Positions 1 through 8,047 of a stretch of 59,198 nt of DNA are shown here, in pieces; position 1 is the first letter of the stretch; each line of letters starts with the position of its first letter. Origin of the DNA: Actinomadura meyerae (GTDB lineage Bacteria; Actinomycetota; Actinomycetes; Streptosporangiales; Streptosporangiaceae); NCBI RefSeq assembly GCF_900188445.1, contig NZ_FZOR01000051.1, positions 1 to 59,198 of the forward strand, in the 5' to 3' direction. A program made the translations under genes and the position numbers. The notes below the pieces were generated by a model that was not told the DNA's origin, ran no database searches, and saw nothing but the letters and a program-made list of their open reading frames with translations.

Positions 1-272
1 AACGCGGTCGGCATCGCCCCGTGCCGCAACCGGTCGGTGTCATCGATGCTGTCGGCTCCGGCGCACATCGCCGCCACCAGCGACATCACCTTCGCGGCCG
101 GGGCGGCGCCGGCGCTGTTGCGCGCACCGCCGATGCGCAGCACCTCGGCCGCCAGCTCGGGCAACCCCGCCCGCTCGGCCAGCCGCACCACCGGCACCAG
201 CCCGGCATCGGCGATCAAGTTCGGCTCGTCGAACGCGGCAGCCACCGCCGATGAGACATGAGAGGATTGCAC
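1..272 (-). CDS. IS1380-family transposase, N-terminal part
   Basis: Read on the minus strand from a GTG at 272, the frame stays open to the window edge (about 90 codons). The translation carries FDEPNLIADAGLVPVVRLAE, RNSAGAAPAAKVMSLVA and AGADSIDDTDRLRHGAMP, which I recognise as the N-terminal pattern of actinobacterial IS1380-group transposases (DDE type). The catalytic region would lie beyond position 1. The start is uncertain; a GTG at 246 is also in frame. Whether the full element is intact cannot be judged from this window. Confidence 0.75.
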   Translation of the reverse strand, partial: MQSSHVSSAVAAAFDEPNLIADAGLVPVVRLAERAGLPELAAEVLRIGGARNSAGAAPAAKVMSLVAAMCAGADSIDDTDRLRHGAMPTA

Positions 273-375
273 TTACGGGATGCCTCGTTGCTTCTGCGCT
301 GCTGGACCTTAGACAAGCCCATCATCGCAGGCCACGGGGCATCCCTTTTGTCGTTTCCGCAACCTGAACAGCAAT
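1..375 (-). mobile_element. IS1380-type insertion sequence, one end only
   Basis: The left edge holds the 5' part of a transposase and its upstream region, inserted into the 3' end of a DUF5753 regulator gene. The inner boundary is not resolved: regulator-like coding sequence stops near 380 and the transposase starts at 272, so the IS terminus lies somewhere in about 300-380. No terminal inverted repeat or target duplication can be confirmed because the other end is outside the window. Family assignment rests on the transposase N-terminus. Confidence 0.6.
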
Positions 376-1192
376 CACCCGGTGGATCGAGGCTTAGGGC
401 TGCCGAGAGCAGCACATCGAACGTCTCCTCGTGGACTGCGACCTCGGCCTCGTCCTCTATGAAGACGCTCCTGTTGAACTGGTCGCTCACCGACACGGTG
501 AGGCGCCCGGGCGGGCGCAGAGCGATGAGAAGGCACGGGGTGATGAGCCAGAGGTACTCACTTGCTGTCCTGGGGAGCACGCGCAAGTCCACATGATCGA
601 GACGCGCTGCCTCGGCCAGTCGCCTAACCTGTGCACGCAGGATTCCGGGATCGCGGCCGATGTGGTTGTGGAGAACTGCCTCCGCGATGATCGGCACGTA
701 GCGAGGTGAATCTGGGCGCCTCAAGACCCGTTGGCGAGATAGCCGGAAATTGACTAGCGCATTGGCGTTGTGCTTTGCGGGGCCGACGGCGATAAGTCTA
801 CGGGTGTAGTCAGGAGTCTGGAGGAGTCCGGGGACGACGCAGGGCTCGAAGTTGCGGATCACAGCGGCGTCCTCTTCCAGACTCGCCAGGTCGAGGGCAT
901 TGGCGGAGATACGTCCTTCCCATGCTCGTTCCCACTTCCCGGGCTTGTGGGTGGCGAGGTGGAGGAGGGACTCGCGGAGGGGGCCGTCCTCGATGTCGTA
1001 GAAGTCGAGGAGGTCGGCGAGTTCGTCGGGGGAGACGACCTGGAGGCCGTTCTCGACCATGCTCATCCAGCCCTGGGAGCGGCCGAAGCGGCGGGCGGCG
1101 GTGGCGACGGTCAGGTTGTGCTGGTCGCGGGCTTTGCGGAGCGCCGAGCCGATCCGGCGCTGGCGGACGGTGGGGGCGGTACCGGAAGGCAT
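215..1192 (-). CDS. XRE helix-turn-helix regulator with DUF5753, 3' end replaced by IS sequence
   Basis: Residues about 10-70 form an XRE helix-turn-helix (RRIGSALRKAR, then TVATAARRFGRSQGWMSMVE). Residues about 100-265 match the DUF5753 ligand-binding domain (FEPCVVPGLLQTPDYTRR is its hallmark). This family regulates development and secondary metabolism in actinomycetes, usually beside a HATPase or DUF397 gene; here a HATPase gene lies divergently. After about residue 265 (ALSLDP) the frame leaves family sequence and reads through cysteine- and arginine-rich codons of the IS, ending inside the transposase gene. The native protein would normally end about 15-20 residues later, so the product is probably altered at its C-terminus but may still fold. 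Confidence 0.75.
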   Translation of the reverse strand: MPSGTAPTVRQRRIGSALRKARDQHNLTVATAARRFGRSQGWMSMVENGLQVVSPDELADLLDFYDIEDGPLRESLLHLATHKPGKWERAWEGRISANALDLASLEEDAAVIRNFEPCVVPGLLQTPDYTRRLIAVGPAKHNANALVNFRLSRQRVLRRPDSPRYVPIIAEAVLHNHIGRDPGILRAQVRRLAEAARLDHVDLRVLPRTASEYLWLITPCLLIALRPPGRLTVSVSDQFNRSVFIEDEAEVAVHEETFDVLLSAALSLDPPGDCCSGCGNDKRDAPWPAMMGLSKVQQRRSNEASRKCNPLMSHRRWLPRSTSRT

Positions 1193-1245
1193 TCCTCCAG
1201 AGTGTCACTGAGCGTGGTCGCCCGTACACGGAATCGCGGCGGATT

Positions 1246-1270
1246 GAACGTTCAGTCGGGAAACGTTCAG
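1246..1270. promoter_or_regulatory. Direct repeat AACGTTCAG x2 upstream of the HATPase gene
   Basis: AACGTTCAG occurs at 1247-1255 and again at 1262-1270, 15 bp apart, in the divergent spacer between the DUF5753 regulator and the HATPase gene. The first copy forms the palindrome GAACGTTC at 1246-1253. A similar two-box motif occurs at 50057-50079. It could be an operator of this regulator family, which is an inference. Confidence 0.4.
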
Positions 1271-1402
1271 GGCGGGCGACACGAGCGGTTCGGGCGGCGA
1301 ATGTGGCGGGCGGTTCCGAATCGAAGGGAGGCGCGGAATGGAAGCGCCCGGGAGGACGGGGACACCGGTGGTCCGGCGCGGTGTGTCGTGGACGGCGCGG
1401 TG

Positions 1403-1882
1403 ATGAGCGGCGGGGTGGTCCTGCTCGGCACGCTCACGCTGCCGGGTGTCGGGCGGTCGGTGGGGTTGGCGCGGCGGTTCCTGCGCGACCTGCTGCCTCC
1501 GGGGCATCCCGCGCTGGACGATCTGGTGACGGTCGGGAGCGAGACCGTCTGCAACGCCATAACCCACACGGCCTCGGGTAAGGGCGGATGGGTGACGGTC
1601 AGCCTGTTCGGCGGCGGGGACTTCTACCTGCTGGAGGTCGCCGATGATGGCGCGGGCGGCGGGCGGCCGCGGGTCAAGGGGGAGACGGGCGCCGAGGGCG
1701 GGCGCGGGCTCAGGATCGTGGCCGGCCTGGCGGAAGCCTGGGGGTTCCGGGCGGACGGCGACCGCACCATCGTGTGGGCGCGGTTCCCGTCGCCGTGCGG
1801 AATCTTGTCCGCAAACACCGACAGGGGGTTGTCGCGAGGCCCCGGGAAGCTCGTTCCAGCGTTCGAAGGAGGAGATCGATGA
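1403..1882 (+). CDS. HATPase_c_2 anti-sigma-factor-kinase-like ATP-binding protein
   Basis: A 159-residue protein with the ATP-binding fold of RsbW-type kinases. It shows the N box (SETVCNAITHTASG), the G1 box (VADDGAGGGRP) and the G2 box (GGRGLRIVAGL). Such small HATPases are the usual partner of XRE-DUF5753 genes in actinobacteria, and the neighbour at 215-1192 is one. They bind or phosphorylate regulatory partners, but no target is visible here. The ATG at 1403 was chosen because homology starts just after it; the frame is open further upstream. Its stop overlaps the start of the following VOC gene as ATGA. Confidence 0.8.
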   Translation: MSGGVVLLGTLTLPGVGRSVGLARRFLRDLLPPGHPALDDLVTVGSETVCNAITHTASGKGGWVTVSLFGGGDFYLLEVADDGAGGGRPRVKGETGAEGGRGLRIVAGLAEAWGFRADGDRTIVWARFPSPCGILSANTDRGLSRGPGKLVPAFEGGDR

Positions 1883-2253
1883 GCGTTCCCGCTTACAACA
1901 CCGTCACGTGGTTCCAGGTCGGCACCGACGCGCCGGAGGAGGCCCGCCGCTTCTACGGCGACATGTTCGGCTGGCAGTTCACGCTCGACCCCGACGCCGA
2001 CGGCTACGACCTGGTCAGGTACCCGGGGTCCGACGTGCCGAGCGGCGGCATCTCGCACGAGCCGGACGCCTCCCGCAACCACGCGATGTTCCTGGTCATG
2101 GTGGAGGACGTCGAGGCGGCCTGCGAGCGGACGGTGAAGTGCGGCGGCAAGGTCGCCATGCCCGCGCTGACCACGGTCAGCGGCCTGACGTTCGCCTACC
2201 TGGAGGACCCGTCCGGCAACACGTTCGGGGTCTTCAAGCCCCCGGCCCGCTGA
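1879..2253 (+). CDS. VOC family protein (glyoxalase/dioxygenase fold)
   Basis: A 124-residue protein made of two beta-alpha-beta-beta-beta modules. VTWFQVGTDAPEEARRFYGD near the N-terminus and AYLEDPSGNTFGVFK near the C-terminus are typical VOC signatures. Substrate and metal are unknown; related stand-alone proteins include resistance and isomerase enzymes. The ATG at 1879 follows GAAGGAGGAGA and overlaps the HATPase stop by 4 bp, so the two genes are probably translated together. A strong hairpin follows the stop. Confidence 0.85.
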   Translation: MSVPAYNTVTWFQVGTDAPEEARRFYGDMFGWQFTLDPDADGYDLVRYPGSDVPSGGISHEPDASRNHAMFLVMVEDVEAACERTVKCGGKVAMPALTTVSGLTFAYLEDPSGNTFGVFKPPAR

Positions 2254-2260
2254 TGCGAAA

Positions 2261-2286
2261 GGGCCCCGAGGCGAACCTCGGGGCCC
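2261..2286 (+). terminator. Hairpin terminator between convergent VOC and aceE genes
   Basis: GGGCCCCGAGG (2261-2271), loop CGAA, CCTCGGGGCCC (2276-2286): an 11-bp perfect GC-rich stem 7 nt after the VOC stop. There is no long T tract, as is common in high-GC actinobacteria. It can serve both strands because aceE ends at 2339. Confidence 0.75.
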
Positions 2287-2338
2287 CTGTCCGGTCATTG
2301 CGGCCTACACCTCCGCAATCACCGCTTTCAGGCGTCGA

Positions 2339-5119
2339 TCACGCGTCTCCGCCGGTGTTGCTCTCGGCGCTTCCCACGCCGCCTGCGAAGACGTCGCTGA
2401 CCTCCGCGTTCAGGCGGTAGCGGTCGATCGCAAGGGGGAGGGTCTCCGGTTTGATGTCGCCGTGCCGGGCCAGCCTCGTGAGGACCGCGAGGACGATCGA
2501 CGCGGCGTCCACGTGGAAGAAGCGGCGGGCGGCGGCGCGGGTGTCGGAGAAGCCGAACCCGTCGGTGCCGAGGGACGTGAAGTCGCCGTGCACCCACGGG
2601 GCGATCTGGTCGGGTACGGCGCGCGTGTAGTCCGATACGGCGACGATCGGCCCGGCGACGTTGTCGAGGGTCCGGGTGACGTACGGGACGCGCTGCTCGG
2701 CCTCGGGGTTGAGCAGGTTCCATTCGTCGCAGTCGCGGGCCTCGCGGGCCAGTTCGTTCCACGAGGTGGCCGACCAGACGTCCGCGGCGACGCCCCAGTC
2801 CTCGGCGAGGAGGCGCTGCGCCTCCAGGGCCCAGCGGCCGCCGACGCCGGACGCGAGGATCTGCGCGCGCGGCGCCTCGCCGGTGCCCGCCTCGGCGGCG
2901 CGGTAGCGGTACAGGCCCTTGAGCAGGCCGTCGACGTCGAGGTCCTCCGGTTCGGCGGGCTGCTGGTAGGGCTCGTTGTAGACGGTGAGGTAGTAGAAGA
3001 TGTCCTCGCCGTTCGGGTGCTCCTCGGACGAGCCGTACATGCGGCGCAGGGCGTCCCGGACGATGTGGCCGAGTTCGAAGCCCCAGGTCGGGTCGTAGTG
3101 GACGCAGGCCGGGTTCGACGCCGCGAGCAGCGGTGAGTGGCCGTCGGCGTGCTGGAGGCCCTCGCCGGTGAGCGTGGTGCGGCCGGCGGTGGCGCCGAGC
3201 AGGAAGCCGCGGCCCATCTGGTCGCCGAGCGCCCACATCTGGTCGCCGGTCCGCTGGAACCCGAACATCGAGTAGAAGATGTAGACCGGGATCATGTGCT
3301 CGCCGTGCGTGGCGTAGGCGGTGCCCGCGGCGATCGTGGACGCCATCGACCCGGCCTCGCTGATGCCCTCGTGCAGCATCTGGCCGCTTTCGGCCTCCTT
3401 GTAGGAGAGGAGGAGCTTGCGGTCGACGGCCTCGTAGGTCTGCCCGTGCGGCGAGTAGATCTTGGACGTGGGGAACAGCGAGTCCATGCCGAAGGTGCGG
3501 TACTCGTCCGGGGCGATCGGGACGAACCTGGCGCCGATGTTCTCGTCCTTGATCAGGTCCTTGAGCAGCCGGACGAACGCCATGGTGGTGGCGACGTTCT
3601 GCTTGCCGGAGCCCTTCTTCATCTCGGCGTAGACGGGGTCGCCGGGCAGCTTCAGCGGCTTGGCGCGCACGACGCGCCTCGGCAGGAACCCGCCGAGGGC
3701 GGCGCGCCGCTCGCGCATGTACTGGATCTCGTCGGAGTCCTCGCCCGGGTGGTAGTAGGGCGGCAGCGGCTGCTCCAGCGCCGAGTCGGGGATGTCCAGG
3801 TAGAGCCGGTCCCGGAACTCCTTCAGCTCGGCCTTGGTGAGCTTCTTCATCTGGTGGGTGGCGTTGCGGGCCTCGAAGTCGGAGCCGAGCGTCCAGCCCT
3901 TGATCGTGTGCGCGAGGATCACGGTCGGCTGGCCGACGTGCTCGCGGGCCGCCTTGAACGCCGCGTACACCTTGCGGTAGTCGTGCCCGCCGCGCGACAG
4001 CTTGCGCAGCTCGTCGTCCGACAGGTGCTGGACGATCTTGCGCAGCCGCGGGTCGGCGCCGAAGAACTTCTCCCGGATGTAGGCGCCGGACTCGACGCTG
4101 AACGTCTGGAACTGGCCGTCGGGCGTGGTGTTCATCTGGTTGACCAGCACGCCGTCGACGTCCTGGGCGAGCAGCGGGTCCCAGTCGCGGCCCCAGATGA
4201 CCTTGATGACGTTCCAGCCGGCGCCGCGGAAGAACGACTCCAGCTCCTGGATGATCTTGCCGTTGCCGCGCACCGGGCCGTCCAGCTGCTGCAGGTTGCA
4301 GTTGACGACGAAGGTGAGGTTGTCGAGCTCCTCGCGGGCGGCGAGGCCGATGGCGCCGAGCGACTCGGGCTCGCCCATCTCGCCGTCGCCGAGGAACGCC
4401 CACACGTGCGAGCGGGACGTGTCCTTGATCTTGCGGTTGTAGAGGTAGCGGTTGAACCGCGCCTGGTAGACCGAGTCGATCGCGGTCAGGCCCATGGACA
4501 CCGTGGGGAACTCCCAGAAGTCCGGCATGAGCCGCGGGTGCGGGTAGGACGACAGGCCGCCGCCCGGGTGCGAGTGCTCCTGCCGGAACCCGTCGAGCTT
4601 CGCCTCGGGCAGGCGCCCCTCGAGGAAGGCGCGGGCGTAGATGCCGGGGGCCGCGTGGCCCTGGATGAACACCTGGTCGCCGGACTCGCCGTGGTCCTTG
4701 CCGCGGAAGAAGTGGTTGAAGCCGACCTCGTAGAGGGAGGCGGCGGAGGCGTAGGTGGCGATGTGCCCGCCCACGCCGAGTTCGGGGCGGTTGGCGCGCG
4801 AGACCATGATCGCGGCGTTCCACCGGATGTAGGCGCGGATGCGCCGTTCCACGTGCTCGTCGCCGGGGAACCAGGGTTCGTGCTCCGGCGGGATGGTGTT
4901 GATGAAGTCGGTGCTGCGCAGGCCGGGCACGCCGACCTGGAGCTCGCGGGCCCGCTCCAGGAGCCGGAGCATGACGTACCGCGCCCTGCCGCGGCCCTCG
5001 GTCTTGATGACCGTGTCCAGCGACTCCAGCCACTCCCGGGTCTCGTCCGGGTTGATGTCGGGCAGCTGGCTCGGCAGACCGTCGCTGATGATGGAGAAGC
5101 GTTGACGTCCGGAAGCCAC
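2339..5119 (-). CDS. aceE: Pyruvate dehydrogenase E1 component, homodimeric
   Basis: A 926-residue thiamine-diphosphate enzyme that decarboxylates pyruvate and acetylates the lipoyl group of E2, feeding acetyl-CoA to the TCA cycle. Length and order match the single-chain E1 of actinobacteria. The ThDP motif starts with FLGDGEMGEPES and ends in the VNCN region; HSHPGGGLSSYPHP and the N-terminal IISDGLPSQLPD are family hallmarks. The GTG at 5119 was chosen because AAAGGGGA precedes it and family proteins begin with a similar VASG sequence; the frame extends upstream to 5182. DUF3052 and AhpE-like peroxiredoxin genes nearby are the usual actinobacterial neighbours. Confidence 0.95.
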   Translation of the reverse strand: MASGRQRFSIISDGLPSQLPDINPDETREWLESLDTVIKTEGRGRARYVMLRLLERARELQVGVPGLRSTDFINTIPPEHEPWFPGDEHVERRIRAYIRWNAAIMVSRANRPELGVGGHIATYASAASLYEVGFNHFFRGKDHGESGDQVFIQGHAAPGIYARAFLEGRLPEAKLDGFRQEHSHPGGGLSSYPHPRLMPDFWEFPTVSMGLTAIDSVYQARFNRYLYNRKIKDTSRSHVWAFLGDGEMGEPESLGAIGLAAREELDNLTFVVNCNLQQLDGPVRGNGKIIQELESFFRGAGWNVIKVIWGRDWDPLLAQDVDGVLVNQMNTTPDGQFQTFSVESGAYIREKFFGADPRLRKIVQHLSDDELRKLSRGGHDYRKVYAAFKAAREHVGQPTVILAHTIKGWTLGSDFEARNATHQMKKLTKAELKEFRDRLYLDIPDSALEQPLPPYYHPGEDSDEIQYMRERRAALGGFLPRRVVRAKPLKLPGDPVYAEMKKGSGKQNVATTMAFVRLLKDLIKDENIGARFVPIAPDEYRTFGMDSLFPTSKIYSPHGQTYEAVDRKLLLSYKEAESGQMLHEGISEAGSMASTIAAGTAYATHGEHMIPVYIFYSMFGFQRTGDQMWALGDQMGRGFLLGATAGRTTLTGEGLQHADGHSPLLAASNPACVHYDPTWGFELGHIVRDALRRMYGSSEEHPNGEDIFYYLTVYNEPYQQPAEPEDLDVDGLLKGLYRYRAAEAGTGEAPRAQILASGVGGRWALEAQRLLAEDWGVAADVWSATSWNELAREARDCDEWNLLNPEAEQRVPYVTRTLDNVAGPIVAVSDYTRAVPDQIAPWVHGDFTSLGTDGFGFSDTRAAARRFFHVDAASIVLAVLTRLARHGDIKPETLPLAIDRYRLNAEVSDVFAGGVGSAESNTGGDA

Positions 5120-5441
5120 GGGGTCCCCTTTGTCCTTACCGTCGTTGCTGGTGAGACCCGTGGCCGCCGCTCGGGAGGCCACCGGTCCCCGGCAGACTGT
5201 CGGTCGCTCGTCTGGTGATCCCCATCGTCGCCGTTCAGGACGGCTAACGCATCTCTACCGACCGGTAACCATTCGTGCCGGTCAGCGGCCTGCCGGGCGG
5301 CCGATGGCGGCCCGATTTTGCTTGATTTGCCGTGGCGAGACGCGGGAATCGGGGTGAGGCGGGGAACAACGCCTTCAGGTGCCCGCCACAGGCGCGGGAC
5401 GGCCTGCCCCGGCGGCGGGCGAACGAGCTTGGGGGAGAGCG
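5120..5441. promoter_or_regulatory. Divergent spacer between aceE and the DUF1918 gene
   Basis: This 322-bp stretch has no convincing gene. It must hold the aceE promoter (minus) and the promoter of the DUF1918 gene (plus). An A/T-richer patch (GATTTTGCTTGATTTGCC, about 5312-5329) stands out from the GC-rich surroundings, but no clear -35/-10 pair could be assigned. Confidence 0.4.
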
Positions 5442-5639
5442 ATGTACGCACAGATCGGAGACCGGCTGCACGTCCACGGCAACGCCGTCGGGCACGCCGA
5501 CCGGATCGGCGAGATCGTCGAGGTGCGCGGCCCGGACGGCGGCCCGCCGTACATGGTCCGCTTCCCGGACGGCCGCGAGTGCCTGGTGTACCCGGGGCCG
5601 GACGCCGTCATCGAGCGGCGCGAAGAGGTGGTCCACTAG
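5442..5639 (+). CDS. DUF1918 domain protein
   Basis: A 65-residue protein. GDRLHVHGNAVGHADRIGEI and the later YMVRFPDGRECLVYPGPDA match the small DUF1918 family (SH3-like barrel), common in actinobacteria and of unknown biochemical function. The ATG at 5442 follows GGGGGAGAG. The gene stands alone between aceE and the YjbQ gene. Confidence 0.85.
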   Translation: MYAQIGDRLHVHGNAVGHADRIGEIVEVRGPDGGPPYMVRFPDGRECLVYPGPDAVIERREEVVH

Positions 5640-5729
5640 CGGCCCGTCCGGTGGCGGCCCGTCCGCTCGCGGCGAGCCCCGTGCCGCCCCGGATGCGTCC
5701 GGGCCTGCGGATCGGGTAGACACGGGACC

Positions 5730-6137
5730 ATGGAGAGCACCGTGGTCCGGGTGGCCACCGGTACGAGCGAGACCGTGCACGACATCACGGCCGAGTGCGA
5801 GCGGTTCGCCGCGGCCGCGGGCGGAGACGGGCTGCTGCACGTCTTCGTCCCGCACGCGACCGCGGGCGTGGCGATCCTGGAACTGGGCGCGGGCAGCGAC
5901 GACGACCTGCTGGCGGCCCTGCGCGACCTGCTGCCGGCGGACGACCGCTGGCGGCACGCGCACGGCTCGCGGGGCCACGGGCGGTCGCACGTCATGCCCG
6001 CCCTCATCCCGCCGTACGCGACCCTGCCGGTCGTGGGCGGACGGCTCGCGCTCGGGACGTGGCAGTCGGTGGCCCTCGTCGACCTCAACGTGGACAACCC
6101 CGACCGCCAGGTCCGCTTGTCCTTCCTCAAGGGATGA
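5730..6137 (+). CDS. YjbQ family protein (UPF0047)
   Basis: A 135-residue protein of the YjbQ/UPF0047 fold, some members of which have weak thiamine-phosphate synthase activity. Visible signatures are LLHVFVPHATAGVAILE (family HATAG motif), a HGSRGHGRSH stretch and LALGTWQSVALVDLN near the C-terminus. Physiological role is unsettled. The stop codon lies inside the first unit of an 18-bp tandem repeat. Confidence 0.85.
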   Translation: MESTVVRVATGTSETVHDITAECERFAAAAGGDGLLHVFVPHATAGVAILELGAGSDDDLLAALRDLLPADDRWRHAHGSRGHGRSHVMPALIPPYATLPVVGGRLALGTWQSVALVDLNVDNPDRQVRLSFLKG

Positions 6138-6195
6138 GCCTTCCCGAGAGGATGCGCCTTCTTGAGGGGATGAGCCTTCCTGAGGGATGGGAAGG
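6128..6195. repeat. Tandem array of 18-bp units starting across the YjbQ stop
   Basis: Three 18-bp units (6128-6145, 6146-6163, 6164-6181) share the core GGATGAGCCTTCCTGAG with a few substitutions, followed by a partial unit to about 6195. The first unit contains the last codons and stop of the YjbQ gene. Confidence 0.8.
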
Positions 6196-6380
6196 TCGCC
6201 GGGAAACGGGGAATCGGGCCATGAGGCGACCAAAAGCCCGGAAGACACTTGCGCTGGAGGCCCTCACTTGTGTGGACTGTCCCGCAAACACCGCACAGGT
6301 GCGGGCGGGCCACCCGTGACGGGGGGCCGGAGACGACAGTGCACGGCACCGTGCGGACTGACGACAATGGGAGGACTTTC

Positions 6381-6809
6381 GTGAGCGCGACCGCGGGTCA
6401 GGCGCAGTCTGAGCGCAGCCTGGCCGAACGGCTCGGCCTGAAGGCGGGCCAGGTGGTGCAGGAGATCGGCTTCGACGACGACGTGGACGAGGAGCTTCGT
6501 CGCTCCGTCGAAGAACTCACGGGGAACGAACTGGTCGACGAGGACTACGACGACGTGGTCGACATCGTGCTGCTGTGGTGGCGCGAGGACGACGGCGACC
6601 TGTTCGAGGGCCTGACCGACGCGATGGTCCCGCTCACCAGCGGCGGCAACATCTGGCTGCTGACGCCCAAGGCGGGCAGGGACGGCCACGTGGAGCCGAG
6701 CGACATCGGCGAGGCCGCGCAGACGGCCGGGCTCTCGCAGACCAGCAGCATCAGCGCCGCCAAGGAGTGGTCAGGCACGCGGCTGGTCGCGCCCAAGGTC
6801 CGCAAGTAG
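6381..6809 (+). CDS. DUF3052 domain protein
   Basis: A 142-residue acidic protein matching DUF3052, an actinobacterial family without assigned activity that is usually encoded beside aceE. Signatures are LAERLGLKAGQVVQEIGFDD, DIVLLWWREDDGDL and the C-terminal SAAKEWSGTRLVAPK. The GTG at 6381 is preceded by GGGAGG at 6369. The peroxiredoxin gene follows after 17 bp, so the two are probably co-transcribed. Confidence 0.85.
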   Translation: MSATAGQAQSERSLAERLGLKAGQVVQEIGFDDDVDEELRRSVEELTGNELVDEDYDDVVDIVLLWWREDDGDLFEGLTDAMVPLTSGGNIWLLTPKAGRDGHVEPSDIGEAAQTAGLSQTSSISAAKEWSGTRLVAPKVRK

Positions 6810-6826
6810 GCCGGGGGCGGTAGGAC

Positions 6827-7333
6827 TTGGCGGTCAACGCGGGCGCGGACGGCGTCCAGGCGGGCGCTGTGGAGGTGGGCGCCGAGGCGCCCGACTTCGA
6901 GCTCGCCGACCAGCACGGCACCCCGGTGCGGCTGTCGGATTTCCGCGGCGAGAAGAACGTCGTCCTGGTGTTCTATCCGCTGGCCTTCAGCGGCGTGTGC
7001 ACGGGCGAGCTGACCCGGCTGAGGGACGAGTTCAAGGACGCGGGCGACGGGGACGGCGGGAGCGGCGCCCAGTTGCTGGCCGTCTCGGTCGACTCGATGT
7101 TCGCCCTGCGGGCCTGGTCGGACCAGGAGGGCTTCTGGTTCCCGCTGCTGTCGGACTTCTGGCCGCACGGCGGCACGGCGCGGCGCTACGGCGTCTTCGA
7201 CGAGGCCAAGGGCCTGGCGCTGCGCGGCACCTTCATCATCGACACCGAGGGCGTGGTCCGGTGGCGGGTCGTGAACGCGATCCCGGACGCGCGCGACATC
7301 GACGAGTACCGCGAGGCGCTCGCCGGGCTCTGA
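6827..7333 (+). CDS. Peroxiredoxin, AhpE-like
   Basis: A thioredoxin-fold peroxidase of about 168 residues that reduces peroxides through a peroxidatic cysteine. VVLVFYPLAFSGVCTGEL carries Cys58, in the AhpE/1-Cys motif (PxxxxxxC). FIIDTEGVVRWRVVN is the conserved C-terminal strand. The start is uncertain: TTG at 6827 gives the long form, while a GTG at 6869 begins just before VGAEAPDFEL, where family proteins usually start. It lies 17 bp after DUF3052, the usual arrangement near aceE. Confidence 0.85.
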   Translation: MAVNAGADGVQAGAVEVGAEAPDFELADQHGTPVRLSDFRGEKNVVLVFYPLAFSGVCTGELTRLRDEFKDAGDGDGGSGAQLLAVSVDSMFALRAWSDQEGFWFPLLSDFWPHGGTARRYGVFDEAKGLALRGTFIIDTEGVVRWRVVNAIPDARDIDEYREALAGL

Positions 7334-7403
7334 GCAGACGGACCGGTCCCGGCCCGGCCGAGCGGGCCTGGCCGGAACCGGTCCCGGCACCTCTGGAGGT
7401 GTG

Positions 7404-7805
7404 ATGCCCTGCTACCGCTGCGGGGCGCGGCAGACCGACCCCGTGCGCGGCGCGAGCCCGTGGAAGCGGGGCGTCAGGGCCGAGCGCCAGGTGCTGGTCT
7501 GCCCCGGCTGCCAGGCCGGCCGCGACTGGGCGGGCGACCTGGACCGATGCTCGGCGTGCGGGTCGGCGGCCCTGGTGTGCCGGCTCGGCGAGATCGAGTG
7601 CCGCGACTGCGGGCACACCCGTCCCGCCGTCCGCGACGAGCCCGGGGACGCCGGGCTGGTGCGCTCGGGGGCCGACCTCGCGGGCGGTTCCGGCGCGCCG
7701 GGCGGAGGCGAGGGCGTGCCGGACGGCGGTGTATCGGACGGCGGACTGTCGGAGGAGGTCGCGGCGGCCCTGTCGCGCGTCCTGAAGCGCGGCCCGGTCA
7801 GCTGA
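7404..7805 (+). CDS. Small zinc-ribbon protein of unknown function
   Basis: A 134-residue protein with four Cys pairs in its first 75 residues: CYRCG, CPGCQ, CSACG and CRDCG, typical of two treble-clef or rubredoxin-like zinc ribbons. The second half is Gly/Ser rich and ends in a short predicted helix (SEEVAAALSRVLKRG). No catalytic motif is seen. The ATG at 7404 follows CTGGAGGT; a GTG at 7401 also fits. It may bind nucleic acid or protein, which is a guess. Confidence 0.7.
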   Translation: MPCYRCGARQTDPVRGASPWKRGVRAERQVLVCPGCQAGRDWAGDLDRCSACGSAALVCRLGEIECRDCGHTRPAVRDEPGDAGLVRSGADLAGGSGAPGGGEGVPDGGVSDGGLSEEVAAALSRVLKRGPVS

Positions 7806-7910
7806 CCGCCCGGTCATCTCTGACCCGAGAACACTGGATCAAGAACGACGAGTGCCGGGAGGGCACCAGGCGCGCCCGCTCGGGCGCCCTCCCGGCGGCC
7901 GCCTGCGCGC

Positions 7911-8047
7911 GGCCCGGGGCACAGGTCCGAAGCCCCGGGGCCTCCCCGCGCGCACGCGGAGTCTCGCTCGCCGTCCGCCGCCGCGCCACCCTATGCCGTC
8001 CGTACGACGGCGCGGCGCGGCGCCGCGCGGCGCCGCGCGGCCGCACG
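7911..8047. terminator. GC hairpins and CGCGCGGCGC repeats downstream of prk
   Basis: The 242-bp spacer between the convergent zinc-ribbon and phosphoribulokinase genes holds several inverted repeats: CCCGGGGC...GCCCCGGGG at about 7913-7942, a GCCGTC/GACGGC stem around 7996-8011, and 10-bp repeats of CGCGCGGCGC at about 8011-8042, right next to the prk stop. Probably a bidirectional terminator region. Confidence 0.5.

Noticed and set aside
770..1402. Long plus-strand frame ahead of the HATPase gene
   Set aside because: It is the antisense of the DUF5753 regulator; HATPase homology begins only near the ATG at 1403.
2328..5033. A 901-codon minus frame overlapping aceE
   Set aside because: Arg/Pro-rich shadow of aceE in another frame, without recognisable sequence.
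3137..5218. A 693-codon plus-strand frame opposite aceE
   Set aside because: Antisense shadow, low-complexity Val/Gly/Ala/Arg composition.
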